64,000 nt of DNA. Source: Ptychodera flava. Taxonomy: Eukaryota > Hemichordata > Enteropneusta > Ptychoderidae. The number at the start of each line of letters is the position of its first letter. Position 1 is the first letter of the stretch. The stretch lies in assembly GCF_041260155.1 (NCBI RefSeq), contig NC_091941.1, positions 22,138,247-22,202,246 on the forward strand. Reading direction: 5' to 3'. Under the pieces are notes generated by a model, which did not search any database, was not told where the DNA came from, and saw only the letters and a list, made by a program, of their open reading frames with translations. This document shows, one piece after another, positions 13,201 to 26,177 of this stretch. Position numbers and translations under genes: made by a program.

Positions 13201-13380
13201 GCCATAGCTCACAGTACAGTACAGTGCAGTACAATACAATACAGTGCAGTGCAGTACAGTGCAGTGCAGTGCAGTCCAGTCCAGTATAGTACAGTACAGT
13301 ACAGTACAGTGCAGTGCAGTACAGTGCAGTGCAGTGCAGTCCAGTCCAGTATAGTACAGTACAGTACAGTACAGTACATG
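13201..13380 (+). repeat. CAGTR pentanucleotide satellite with 65-bp higher-order period
   Basis: About 35 copies of a 5-bp unit (CAGTA/CAGTG/CAGTC variants). The marker GCAGTCCAGTCCAGTATAG occurs at 13271 and 13336, exactly 13 units apart, so a 65-bp block has duplicated. Lies within 300 bp after the proposed SMOC stop and may be in its 3'UTR. Confidence 0.9.
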
Positions 13381-16300
13381 ACGTTACATTGAACCCATCT
13401 CCATCCCATTCCAATACCTCATACAATTATAGTACCCCCTAAAATGGTCACACCGACGCAGACAGTGGCGTTTTATGATTTTGAATGTTTAGCTAGAGAG
13501 CGTTCACTTATTATGGCCAGGGATAGGTAAGGGGTTCATGTTTTACCACATAAGAGAAATGGGTAACTAAACGTAATGCGATTCTAGTTATGTTCTTGTC
13601 CACTAAATAAAAGTGTTATCTGTCCTAATAACATCTTACCTTTGCTAGTCTATAAACGCAAGTTTTGCTTAAAGCGAGCCCCAGAGTCCCACAGGCCACG
13701 AATACAGATTTCAGTAATGTGGTGGTCTGATGGACTTTTACGCCGACCAGCAGATTAGTACCAGCATGTGTGGTCATTTAACGGCAACACATGGCTGTAT
13801 TTCTGTTGGTAGCTCAGAAATCCACAAGATTTAGGTCCATCATATGGAAACTGTACAAAAATAATGAAAGAGATATCTCAGAGTCAAGGATGCGCTTTAG
13901 TGTAATTAGTGACAATAACCACAATCAATGAAATTTGCAGTAGTACAGTGTTCGCGAACTCTTTGAACCACAGAATCCAGGACAAAATTTTTGTATGTTC
14001 CGGCAGTGGCCATTAAATTGTTACCGTAGAAATTTTAGTTCAATTCATACGGACTGTATTGCAAAGGCAAATGTTCAGCATTTCAAAGAAATTGAAGAAT
14101 AACACAATACTTAAAATTTCAACAAATTAATCAAAATTTATACCGATAATATTCGGTGTTGTGAACTTTTTATGGGGGTGATCACTTTTTGAATTGGTGG
14201 CGGGTACTAATTTTGACAGACTTACAATAATTAATTTGAAGGCCCACCCAGGCTATAATATCTGAACGCTCCCTATCAACAGCTGTCGCAAATATCTGTT
14301 TTTTTCTTGCACCCCACGAACGATGTTTCTTCGTTCCTCGTCATCCATTGGCAACTAGCTTCTTCAAATGCCAGTGAAATGTTGCCGGACGTCGCATAAG
14401 TGACAAAAAATTTTATTCGGAAATGCGTACGCTGCTGTTGATGATGACAGATTGATTTTCTATTCCCCTTTTTGTTAAATATGTCATTTTGAGGAATTAT
14501 TTTCTCGTTTCCTAAATGCACCAAATTCCCCGACTAAATTTCATTAGACTCTCCAGTACCCTCACAATCGAAAACAAGAGTAACCGTCAAAATCTTAGTA
14601 TAATTGTCATAGTAACCTATACAGGTGCGCCATTTGGGTTGCATTTTGGTGTTGAAGCTTCGCTTGTGGGAAAGTTTGTGAAAGACTTGCAGACGAGCAG
14701 GTAGCGGACAGACGCACACAAACGGCAAACACACAAAATAAATCGGACAGGCAGAGAGACATACTTGTAAACCAAAATGGAAATAAAGAAAGCGTAGAGA
14801 CAGCAAAAGAGAGTTACGCCAAGATTTAAAGAGACAGATGGCTAGACACACAAACATATATAATGTCAGTCTTCGTAACAGACAGATGGGAAGATGTCAG
14901 AACCACACGTAGATGTTGACACATAAACAGACAGCCTGAGATGGACAGGGTAGCAATACGTAGCAAGAGCGCCCTCAAGGACGATACTAGACTCGAGGTG
15001 TGACCGACTCATGCAACTAATCGTAATATTTCACTGAGGCATAGAAAGACTTTCAATACGTTAGCGCTTTATTTGTTTCATCTAGTTTATGTCACGTGTT
15101 CAAATATGATAATTTCATCGAATTCCCGCCACCTACTAGGTACAATTCAGCCTTGTTTGATCGACAATGTCTCTCGCTCGCTCGTGCATTCAAAATAGAG
15201 GACTTAGATTTGAAATATTTCACAAAAAAACCTTAGATGTGAACTGGCGGACGTGTACCTATCACATTGGTCGTATAGGTAGCCATATCATCATCCCACC
15301 CCCACCCCCACCCCATCCCGCTATAGCACGGTCATTCCAACAGAATCCAATAGTCTACATCCAGACTGAGATGAATCATGACTAATCAGCCATCCTAATT
15401 TCTTTTTTGGCAGTCGACAAGCTACAGTAAAACCGGGTGGGTTACGTCATCGGTTACCCCGGATGTGTGCTGAAGTTGCAGAAGACAAAAAAGAAGATAC
15501 AAATGTAGAAATTCTGGTTTAGATTTCTCTGGAAAAATTCCTTCGACGAATGCTGCCAAGAAGTCGCATGTAAAAATCGAACTGTAAACACCCCATAAAC
15601 CGTGGATGTCAATTTTGGATTGTTGTGTCAACTGCTATATTTTTGTTGGTTCTTTGTACATAGTGAAAATTTGGACATATTATTAACAGTGTAAACTCAG
15701 ATAGCGAAAGATTTCTTGACATTAGCTTGATAGTATTATATTAGAGTCCAAATGTAAAAATGCTTTGTATATGTTTTTAATGAATTTGTTTTGATTAATC
15801 TTCGCCATGCGAATTGAGAAAGTGTAAATCGACTTGTTCAGAATTCGCTCAGTGGAGAACGCCACCAAACGTCAAATCGGTGGTTTCTTATTACGTTTGT
15901 TTTTCTTTCCTTAAATCACTGTATATCGATCCAATTACATTCGACTTGTATCTTCCTTTTGTCAGCAAGTGCACATTTTATGAATAGTGTTATCTCAAGC
16001 GTGGCAATACAATTCAGGCCCGCCACGCTTCGAAATGCTAATTTGTCAAACTGTTTTCACATATGGGCGTGACAACATGATTCAATACAGGCAGAAGTAT
16101 ACAATAAGCATTATGATGTTAAAGAATATATTGCAAATATTCAAAGTGTGCTTCAAGTTCCTGTTGTACGTTCTCTGCTTTCATAACCAACGGTAGCAAT
16201 AAACGCCTTATAGATTAGGATGATGGACACAGCACTTGAAGGCCCGATGCCAATATTTTAAACGGCTCACTGCCTTGGTCTACCTCAATACACACGTATA

Positions 16301-16756
16301 TTTTGAGCATGTAACACAATTGTACGAAAGGGTTATGGATTTTTTTGCATGGACAGATCGTTGCCCGGCCCAAACACTTGTTTTAATTCGCGTACAAACA
16401 ACGTTGAAATACACATTCGTTGGTTTCCAATACCGTTCCTTTGCTCCGATGTTTCGCTGCTAATTCGAACGCGAATTTATTTCTTGTAATCTGAGGACGA
16501 TCTGCATTATGAAATTACAACCTAGCTCCCATAAATTTGCTTTTCAAGACCGAAATATTGAAATGATAATCAGCAGAATTCTATTGGACGTTCTTTCTCC
16601 AAGTAATTAGTGGTTAACAAATTTTTGAATTTCAAACAAAAAACAACACAACAGTCAAAACGATCATTCTTCTAGTACATCTTGGCGACGCAACCTCCGT
16701 TAGTCTTCCGAACAAAATTCCGAGTGACCTAAACCTCGGCTTTTTTCTTTTTAGAT

Positions 16757-17104
16757 TACAGTAGTTCGCGCCTCGAAAATGAAAGGTTTAAACGTTTGCT
16801 CGAACTTTCCTCAAGCAAACTTGCAACCCTTCTCGTTCAAAATCAAGAATACAAATTGGGGGTACACCGTGCAAATTTTGGTACCAGATATACATATTAC
16901 CCGCTGTTTATTTGAAATTCAAAGCGGCCGTCATCCCTCTGTTATTCAATGGGTACGGGAAGATAAAATTCCAGATTTTCACAAAACTAAGCCGTTGAAA
17001 CCCTTATTTTGTCAACAAGATTCAAAATGACCCCCACAAGTAGTAGGTCAAATTAATATGGTGAAAGTTTTAGAGTCCGAAAATCTGTCCCCAAAGCGCA
17101 CTCT
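16757..17104 (-). mobile_element. Dispersed repeat family, copy B
   Basis: Inverted relative to copies C and D. Begins GTAGTTCGCGCCTCGAAAATG and ends ...CCCCAAAGCGCACT, giving imperfect terminal inverted repeats around RTGCGCCTC. The middle carries the family block AAAGCGGCCGTCATCCCTCTG and ACAAATTGGGGGTACACCG. No coding capacity: a MITE-like element. Confidence 0.75.
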
Positions 17105-17890
17105 ATCGTAACACGGAAATGAAATACGCCATCAAAAAGCCATGGAAACCAATTCTCCTTTTTTTTCCCGACTTTGATCCGAGAGAGGGTATTCCGTCTT
17201 CTATGGAGCACACTGTAGGAGTCAAAGTTACTCTGCATTTTAAAATTTATGAATAAATATTAACGACAATCAGAGTTTATATATAATCCTGAATAAAATT
17301 CAGTATTAACAGTGAGCTAGCCAATACATAGCTGCGGCAATTCATTCCAATTAGAAATTGGATATAATTAACCACCTTGCGATACCACCGTCGTTTTGAT
17401 GAGTATTTTTACGAAAACTTGAAAATTGACTAGCGACATTGTTGATGTACTCGCCCTAACGTAAATAACCATCTATCCCACCCCTCAAATAATATTCAAT
17501 CTTTTTTTCAGTGTTTTGTTAACTTTTTGTGTCACAAATAGATTTTATCAAATTAAAAAATGAAAAAGCTAATGTGTTGTTTCTGAGCGTATTTACTTAT
17601 TGGTAAAAGTAAGGCATGTCCGGTATGATGGAAGGAGTGGCAGAGTTGCATTGACGGGTTGTGACTGGCTCCGGAGAGCCAAAGGGTTTATTTTTGGTAG
17701 CACTTAGCGTCTTGAAGTGTGGTAGAGTAGCACTAGCAGTTGAGTTCTTCGTGGGGAACTGGTGACTTCTTCCTAACGGAATAAAAGTGGGTCTGAAATC
17801 GAGAGATGGCCAAAAAAAAGCCAGAATCCCTTGAAAGCAGTTGATATGAATGGCTATATAATCAAGTACTTGATGAAGCTATGAAGAGTC

Positions 17891-17892
<2 letters not shown>

Positions 17893-17944
<52 letters not shown>
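17893..17944 (+). repeat. (GA)n microsatellite
   Basis: About 26 uninterrupted GA units, flanked by GCTATGAAGAGTCAT and GCTTCATAGAAGC, so the run sits between short inverted sequences (GCTATGAAG / CTTCATAG). Confidence 0.95.
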
Positions 17945-17948
<4 letters not shown>

Positions 17949-19771
17949 CATAGAAGCAGTAGCGGCGATTTAAGGTTTGTGCCTGAGAACATTTCATTCT
18001 ATGAAAACGGAAGATTGAGGAATAAATTTAGCATGACCTGCAGGATGATCTAGTTCTAAAATTTGAGTGAAAACTAATTGTCTAGTTTGTCTGGGGTTCT
18101 TAAAGATTTGCCTCCACCCCTCCGTCCACATCCATTACTAAGCCAAGCCCAGACTGATCTCATTCAAACTTGGTACATATGGCTGTGGGCAAAGACAACT
18201 CCACTTGACAAGGATTACGCACCTATCACAGACAAGCACTGTTATGATTCAAACTGGGATCAACAGTCCCTCAACACAATCGATGGGGAACTATGTCATC
18301 CACAATGACTTGTTTAGTTAGTTTGAATCAAGCCATGGGAGCCAAAAATACTGGCTAACATGAATGATGCATGCAACACTGCCACACAGAGAAAGTACAT
18401 CATAATTATCGCAAGAGAGAACATTTCAGAATCAAATTATTCATTTACAATAAATTCTTTATTACTCAGTGAAAGTCTTCAGATTTCACACCCTCATATT
18501 TCTCCCATTTTTTTTCTTCCGGAAGTCTTACTTCAAATCAGAATAGATCTCTTGAATATGTAAGTTTAGGAAGATTCCACTGTACTGACAATGTCACACC
18601 TGTATGTTGCAGAGGGGGCTACATCTTTGGGTTGTCCACAAAAAACATGCATGCTGGACTGGCCTCAAAGAATTGCAACCCCATTAAAAACAATCGATGA
18701 AAAATACAGAGCCCTGTACACCTGCAGGACAACAAAACTCTCTGTTTTCTGCTAACACTGCCCCAGCATTTCAAAATTTTTAAAATGTATTTTTTTTTTC
18801 ATTTTTTCAAAAAAGCCTGTAATATTACCAGAGTAAAATTTGATGCATGACTCAGTCCAGCTTGTGGGAGCTGCACCTTTCTTCCTGTGTTCTTTATAAA
18901 CACTCTCCATTTTCCCAAGTATCTCCCTTCAGCTGAAACAAACTGTAAAATCTGTTTTCTTTGCTCTTCTCCTCAGACAAAAATCTGCAGAAATATAACT
19001 TTTCGTTCCTCCTAGCCTTTATTTATGATGGCTTCCTCATCTGCTAAGGCATGTATACGCACATTTTAGGTGCTGCATGCTGTGTGTCAACCTGTCTTCT
19101 TCTGTTGCTGGACACTGGATTTGTATACGCTTAGCCTACATTTGGCTTTCAGTAAATTCAGGCATACTCATCTGACACCTTCAAAAAAATCATGTGACTT
19201 GAGTTTTAAATTCAAAATCAAGAAAACAGATGTAGCTATGTGTGCCTTGACTCTGACAGTAAAAACAGCACATGAGTCATCATCAAATTTTTGTTCTTTT
19301 AAATTGGTGTTGTGACTCCCGTTTCTTTGTTATCTGCATAATAATCTTGTTGAGTCACGCCATTTGTGACTGATTCTGAGTCAGAACGTTCGTGACAATT
19401 TCCTAGGTCTTCAACCTCATCTTCATGACTTTAAAAAAAGCACTTAACCTCTTGAATTATACAGTAAATGATCAGTACAAGAACCCAAAAGTTGGGTGAA
19501 ATGAGTCAGTGGGATAATAATACATGGATCTTTTGCAGACATGCACCTCAACACCAAGTCTAGCGATATTTGTTTGGGTACTATGGTAAGTAACTTCGGT
19601 CAGGACACACTCTCTGAGTGCATTCGTTCATAATGAATTGAAATCACACAACGTGAAAGCCATACATGTCAAGAAGGACCTCTCCTAAAGTTTTTGGTTT
19701 TCTGAAGAAGTCTCCAATATTTCCAACACTTGTATTTCAGTGGTAGAAAAACAGCGAGAAGGAGGTTGTGG

Positions 19772-22700
19772 TCATGTTGCCTTGGGAATGGCATCTTCTG
19801 CTGACGATGACATCACCTTTCTCTTTTTAGTCATCTCTTTGTAGTTTTGGCGAAGTAATTCTATTTGTTTCTTGTTGCCGTTTTGCCTGTCAAAATACAA
19901 AGAAGAAACGTGTTACTCCTGCTTGGTGACTATCTTGAGGATTTTTTCAGAGATTTTCACAGGCAATTTTCGAAACTGCACACTAATAGTTAACACCAGA
20001 GGGCTGACAAAACCGTATTACTCGGAAAGAAGAGACTTTTGACTGAGATAAATATGTGAAGACACTTTCTGAAACCCGTTGGAAGCAAATGCACTACTGT
20101 GAGTATCTTTTTCTAAATCACATTAAACAATATTCTGCATCTATTCTCACTACTACAATATCGGTCGAAGGACTGTCCATTGTACTTAACCATCTTGGAA
20201 TGTCTTACCTTGCTCTCTGCTTCACCATATTGTAAATTTCACCAATTTTCCTGTCTTTTTCGTCCAATCTTGCCCTTGAGAACGCACCGCCAACTCTGTC
20301 ATGTGCAAAACACAAAAGACCAGACATCTGTCATGTTTTCACTACTGTAACAACTAAACGACCTGGAGTATGGATGGTGTAGCGAAATTTTTTTTAGAAG
20401 GGATGGTGTCATCGAACGGTGCCTGTGCAATCACACCAACATATCTAATAGAAATTTTACAATGTGTATTATGATACATGTTTTAACGTTCATCAATCGT
20501 CAATGTAACTTTGATAGCGTGTTGACATATGGGTCCCACATGACCTTTCAGCACAGTTCCAAACACCCCCCCTAAAGTGACTGTGTTCTCCAGGTTTGAA
20601 AGATGCGTGAATACATATTTTTGGTGATAAATTGTATGTTATGTACCTGTAGCAGAAAAATTGAAAGTCAATAATGGGACAGCACAGCGTTCGGGTGATA
20701 TACGAATCAGATCTGGAAGTACCGGTATTATGCACACATTTGGATTGCAAATTGCACACAGAAACAATGTGAACCATTTCTGTCTATAATACGACAGGAA
20801 GGTTTGGTAGTACAACAACTGCATGGTCTGAAAACTAATCTTTGCTAGGAATTCAAGTATGTAAACCACTGTATGGTACTAAAATACCAGCACCTAAACA
20901 TTACAAGTGGAAATTCACAGATAGTTGCCACTGGATGGAAAATAAAAGGTGAAGAAGCAATCATTTTTACAAGACACAAATCTATATAACACACATACCT
21001 ATAAACAAACATACCTGTAAAACACACATACTTGCAGAACACACACACACACACACACCTATAAAAGAATGATGCTCACTTGACAAGCCAGACGTGTAAA
21101 ATTGTACCGCTGACAAGAAGAATCATACATCCCACTAGCACTGTTGAGTTCTTCATCTTTCCAACTCCCCGGACACCATAGTACGGCATGTTCCCCTTCC
21201 TACCCGTAAAGCCATAGTAGTCATGGTGTGTTCTATCTGCATCGGCTCTGGTGTGGAGAAAATCAGACAGGTCAGAGGTCATGATGTTGGCTTACACCGC
21301 CACTGTGCCTTGTCACAGCATTTAACTTTCAGCGCGTTTTCTTTTTGCCTTCCTTTTTGCAAATCAGCTGATTGGTATAACGCATAGCAAAAGTTTTTGT
21401 GAAACATACGCAGCGGTATGTTTGACTTCAGGAGATAATTATATTTATTCATGCAAGACTGCAATGAGAATTGCAGGTATTTTTTAGTTTTATTTTTATT
21501 TCACTCAAATGATGAAACGGAAATATTACTGATTTTGTGGATCAGTTGATGCTTTTTGCTCAGAGTGATTAAGTGATGATAGCAGAGCCAGAAGGCTGAA
21601 TGGAAGGCCATTGCAAACACATATTTACTATGCAGCAAGGACCTGCCAGATTCGATGTGAATTTGCTCATGACCGTACAACCCTTGGGGAGAAAGTAACA
21701 TTGGGCATTTAGTGATCCACAGGATTAGTACCAAGGTATATCTAGTGGTCCTCAGAATGCTGGTTCTGAGTCCATTCTTCATGAAGTTCATCACAAATCT
21801 GCTATGGATATATGCGATGGTTCATAGGACCAGCAGAGTGGCAAATCTACCGTGCAAGGCAAATTTTTTGGTCCAAGACAGGACACCTCAGTTCACCAAA
21901 ATTTGCCTTCCATGATACCAAGATGTACATACAGCTAAAAGTGCCAGCAAACAGGACTGAAGAGATGAAACTAGGCATACTCACCCAAATGGATTGGTTG
22001 CATCTGCTCTGTACACACGGACTTTGGAAGGACTGACTCTGACACCGGCTAGCTCTAAATCATAATCTCTTCTACTCAGTGGTTTACTGAGAACTGCATA
22101 GGCCTCATTCAATTGCACAAATCTGTTATGCTGGTTTGGATCATTGGGTCTGGCATCAGGATGCAACTGCAAGATAGATCAAAGAATTATATGATAATTA
22201 GTTACGAGATTGCTATATGATTATTATGAAGCTCTTAACTGCATCACTAGCATTCGTACACAAGTGTATATGCATCTAAGTAACCTAACAGAGTGCCCTC
22301 TGACTCTTGAACCCTTTAACCCAGCTGATTGCCCTCTGACTCATTAACCCTTTGACCCAGCTGATTGCCCTCTGACTCATTAAGCCTTTGACCCAGCTGA
22401 TTGCCCTCTGACTCATGAACACTTTTAATAACCCAGCAAATAGGCCTCTCCTGACTTGTAGACCCTTTGAGTCACTTTATGAGTTCTATTCCTGGAGATT
22501 TCTTTGTGTCAGTCCTATATACAATAAGTGTAATATAGAATTTAGTTTAATCAGAGAGAACTTAGTTGGAGTCGGTTGCATCAAATAGGAGGCCCTTACA
22601 CACCCCAACTGATAAACTCATAAAAATGTAAAATTCTTCACCTCTATCAGAGAAAATAATGTGGGAAAAAACTGAAGCAAGAGGTCAGTCATGAAACTGA

Positions 22701-22837
22701 TTACTTTTTTACTGAATTACACAATGTACTTTCTGGGAATCACTTACCAGTTTGGATTTCTCAAAGTATGCTAGTTTGATATCAGGAGCGCTTGCATTTT
22801 TTTCCACACCGAGTACTTCATAGTGATTCAGGTTCAT
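19772..22837 (-). CDS. DNAJC4: DNAJC4-like membrane J-domain protein, complete coding region
   Basis: Hsp40/DnaJ subfamily C co-chaperone. Five coding exons: 22837-22748, 22166-21985, 21247-21080, 20295-20209, 19886-19772; all have GT-AG junctions and matching phases, giving 213 codons (human DNAJC4 is about 241). Residues 1-65 form the J domain: NHYEVLGVEKNASAPDIKLA, then LHPD (HPD at 32-34) and RFVQLNEAYAVLSKP. A single membrane segment (STVLVGCMILLVSGTILHVW) follows in exon 3. The C-terminal tail DEKDRKIGEIYNMVKQRAR strongly resembles the vertebrate DNAJC4 motif DEKDR...YNEARARAR, which separates it from other DNAJC members. The HPD motif is intact, so Hsp70 stimulation is expected; the membrane it sits in cannot be told. 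The start is the first ATG after an in-frame stop when exon 1 is joined to the proposed upstream non-coding exon. A possible poly(A) signal (TTTATT on +) lies near 19018. Confidence 0.92.
22290..22475. repeat. 36-bp tandem repeat in a DNAJC4 intron
   Basis: Units beginning TGCCCTCTGACTCATTAACC recur at 22294, 22330, 22366 and 22402, an exact 36-bp period, followed by decayed partial copies to about 22475. It lies in the intron between the first and second coding exons and shows no sign of being coding. Confidence 0.85.
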
Positions 22838-23676
22838 TTTGCTATGAAGGAAAATTAAAAGATAGACATCATATGGTCAGAATGATGAATTTGAAGATTA
22901 TGGAGAAGGAAACAGATACTTCTAGTAGTTCTACATGACATGTGAGTTGTAATACACCATGTAGAATACAGTATTTCAGAGACATTGTGAATTCAAAGAT
23001 ACTTCACACTGATGAACAGCACACAAATTACACACACAATGAAAAGTAGTGTTCATTCTGTAGTATTTTAGCTAAGGTTTGAATTTGGGGAAATTAGTAA
23101 ATGGTTTGGGAACCCCGTAGACTGGCAACCCAGTTATTTGGCTTGTCTTGGCAGCATTTACTGGGCCTTCGTGTTCACCCCTGTAATCCATGGAACAGCC
23201 AACCACTAAAACGACAGTCTGCTGCAGTGTATTCCTTTAATTTACTCAGTTCTGATATTTCTATACCCACAGACCCGGAGCAAGTCTAGGAACCCTGGTA
23301 GCATTTCTGTTGTACCCCTAATAAGATTGCATTGATATACATGTACCATGAGAAACCAAAATGCCACTTTCTCTGACACTATTTCAACAACATTATGATA
23401 GTTCAAAGACAGTGTACAGCTAATGGTTAAAGATACACTATGGAATGAGTTGGCTTTTGGGTATAAATGATTTTGGGTATAAATGGTTTCGGATGATCTT
23501 GTTTGAGACAAGATTGTACTAGAATGAAGCTTTGGTGAGGGGTTTGGGGGAAGGGGGGTTGGAGCAAACTAAAACGAGCAGTTTTCGGATGAAGTTGAGT
23601 TGGTCTGAGTGCTTTTAGGCATGAACTGCCCGTGCATGCAGAGATGTCAGTCGATATCTTTTTGTAGCTGTTGAGG

Positions 23677-23930
23677 AAGCACCGTGGACCAGTGGTTAGG
23701 GGAACGGACTCACTATCGGAGGATAGTGAGTTCGGTACCCGGTTCAAGACCCAGAGTAATGGACTCACTGTCAGAGGACGGTGAGTTCAAGACTCTAGCT
23801 CGGTGTTGTGCCCCTGAGCAAGGCACTTTACTCCTAAGTGCTCAATTGGGGGTAGTGGGTTATGCATACCTCATCCTGTAATTGGGCCAACGCCCGTTGG
23901 ATGATGGACTGATAAAAAAAAACTGACGAT
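23677..23930 (+). mobile_element. tRNA-derived SINE with duplicated head
   Basis: Begins with a tRNA-like 5' part (GGACCAGTGGTTAGGGGA), a B-box-like GGTTCAAGACC at 23741, then a body with the common SINE phrase CCCTGAGCAAGGCACTTTAC and a short A-rich tail. The tRNA-like block GGACTCACT...GTGAGTTC is present twice in tandem, each copy followed by a B-box-like TTCAAGAC. Inserted in a DNAJC4 intron. No clean target-site duplication was seen. Confidence 0.75.
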
Positions 23931-24158
23931 AAACCAAGTAAATCTGCTCTCTGATTCCTGTGTACACAGTGACACCCAATAACATTTCCAGTCTTAAAAG
24001 GTAAGTGGCATCAACAGTCACCGCAAGGACATACAGAACAGAGATAGATGAACAAGTAAATGACAACCATTACTGACTCACCTTGTGCAGGAGAAATTTC
24101 GCACTAGTTCAAATCTCCTGATGGTACACCGTATACAAGGTGACAGCCATTCACTCAC

Positions 24159-24207
24159 ATTCATTGTTCCCGTGCATGCAGTGCTGTCAGTCAATATCTT
24201 TTTGTTG
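24159..24207 (-). other. DNAJC4: Probable 5' non-coding exon of DNAJC4 with an overlapping uORF
   Basis: On the minus strand a polypyrimidine-AG acceptor (CCACCTCAACAG) ends at 24208 and a GTGAGT donor begins at 24158, bounding a 49-nt exon. Joined to the first coding exon at 22841, it places an in-frame TGA just before the main ATG, which supports the 22837 start. It also creates an out-of-frame ATG at 24164 that would read nine codons and stop inside the coding region, a candidate uORF. Inferred from splice consensus only; no transcript data. Confidence 0.4.
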
Positions 24208-24789
24208 CTGTTGAGGTGGAAAAAGAAGTGATTAATATTTCATGGTAACAAAATGTGCACTAATGTCTAGCAGTTGCCGAATCTAACATACTGAACACAA
24301 CACTATGGTTTTATGGTATGGTCCACATTTTTAGATGACGCTTTTGAAAATTATGCATACAAGATGAAGAGTGACGAAAATACATCTTAGTAGGCGACTG
24401 CTCGTGTAACAATGACTACTAAAAGACATATTCACGACTCAGAGTACCAGCTGCGAAATTAGCTACGCATGCAACGTTGATAAAATTTGTCAGGAGTTCA
24501 AGCAGCAGTGTCCGATATCACGCAAGTACAGCTATATTTAGTAACAAACCTGTAACTGTGAACAGCATTATTTCTCAAGCATATTAAAGGTCTAAAATTT
24601 AGCGCCACTTATTTCCCAAGGTATGGTCAAAGGCATGTATACCTAATGTCAGTACAATGTAATGCGTCTGTTCACTACGTTGCACTGTGTAACCATGGGT
24701 TCCATTATTTGATGTGTGACATAGCCAGTATTGGACAGTGTACAAGGGCCAGTGGATGCAGAGTGAGTGAATGCCATGGTATTCTCGAT

Positions 24790-25490
24790 AGTGAGTAGCT
24801 GCAAACTTGTAGCTCTACAGTGAGGCGCCACAATAGTGTAGTGTACCCATTTGTCCAGACACTTCGCACAAAAACCAGTTCGCCCCACACAACTTCATCC
24901 TAAAACAATTTCATACCAAAACCACCTCGTCCAACGCTATTTCGCCCCAAGTACCACCCCGTACTGAAATCACTTGACCCAAAGTATAGTATCGTCAACT
25001 CATCCTGAAACAATGATGCTATGACATATTATAATGTTGTTTTTACCTGCAACTTGGAAGCACTAATGTGTCAAGACATTTTGGCTACCACGAACCATTT
25101 ATTGTTGCATGAAACCATAAACGGTAGTATTAGAAAAAGAAACACGCACACTACTCAGTGCTACAACTCAGGTGCCGCACGCAGAATTGCATGATGTCCT
25201 TTTCTCGAAATGTGTACAATTTCAAGATTTCAGTCCTGGGATGATAGCAAGGTGATGAAAACTTCGATGGTAGTGGTTGGTTATTTTCAGCTTTACTGGT
25301 TGGCGTTAAGTTTGGGGAAAAGTGGCATTGTTTTGGGGTTGGGCGACGTGACTTTTGGGGCAAAGTGGTTTTGGTACGAGGTGGTTTTGGTGCAAAGTGG
25401 TTTTGGTGCAAAATGGTATGGGACGAGATGGTTTGGTGCGAAGTGTCTGGGAACCCCGACCACCTAACCATAGAACTACAAGTTTGCAGT
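24790..25490. mobile_element. Fold-back element with minisatellite arms
   Basis: CTGCAAACTTGTAG at 24798 and CCAGACACTTCGCAC at about 24857 have inverted partners at about 25480 and 25446. Inside the arms are short repeated units (TTTTGGTGCAAAGTGG on the right, CCAAAACCACCTCG on the left). About 300 bp of unrelated DNA separates the arms. Upstream of the DNAJC4 coding exons. Superfamily unknown. Confidence 0.6.
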
Positions 25491-26177
25491 TAGATAGACA
25501 GTGGAATCGCTCTACTGATAATAGTCCATTGAAGTTCAACAGAGAGCGCCAACTGAGCATAGGAGACCTTGTTTCGCGTCCGTCCGTAGCCCTACGACTC
25601 CCTAGGCTTCGACACGATCACTTTTATCCAGTAGCTGACTCTGTACGTTGTTTAAAGCCAAACAACATAAAGCCACGTCAAGGGAGTGATAGGGCTACGG
25701 ACCATCAGCGATGAAGACCATATGCCATCTTCGTCATTTATAAAATATCTAAACAAGTCACAAACTTTATAGATCAGGACTTGTCTGTCGGAAAGCCGGA
25801 CATTTGCATCAAATAATAGTGAGGCCAGCCATAGGTTTATCTCACTGATTTAAGTCTTTCACGCTGACACGAAGCCAAAAACTGGCGCTGACACAGTGAC
25901 ACTGAAACAAGGTCAACGGGCCGTGATCGCTGATGTAACACTTCCACTGATATTCGACATCGTATGGTACAGTAGTTTCTTTACACTTACTTCTATGGCT
26001 TCTGTTGTTGTTACATCGCTATTGGACTGTAGACATCGACCAAGTGGCGTCGGTAATCACAGGCTACGCTGAAATGTCTGCTCCGTCACCGGTGTCTATG
26101 AGGATTGACATTTGCTTTTTGTTGTCACTTCGAACTTATGTAAGCATACACTGCGTCTGCGCAGATTTAGAACTTAC

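Larger units (their letters stand above)
13612..19770. other. Gene-free region between SMOC and DNAJC4
   Basis: Nothing exon-like recognised. Contains repeat copy B and a (GA)n run. The last ~750 bp before 19772 is probably DNAJC4 3'UTR (candidate AATAAA on the minus strand near 19018). Confidence 0.5.
23629..24216 (+). repeat. 48-bp direct repeat pair (23629-23676 and 24169-24216)
   Basis: CCCGTGCATGCAG...CTGTTGAGG occurs twice with about four mismatches in 48 bases, spaced 540 bp. The right copy contains the acceptor and most of the proposed 5' non-coding DNAJC4 exon; the left copy keeps the acceptor AG but lacks the donor. The SINE sits directly against the left copy. Confidence 0.85.

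Noticed and set aside
12949-13426. Long Cys/Tyr/Val repeat frames on both strands
   Set aside because: Produced by the CAGTR satellite, where stop codons are rare in several frames.
22290-22475. CRISPR-like array (regular 36-bp period)
   Set aside because: The units are directly adjacent, with no unique spacers, in an animal intron.
23700-23770. Possible functional tRNA gene
   Set aside because: B-box-like and tRNA-like start are present, but no cloverleaf closes and the sequence continues into a SINE body and A-tail.
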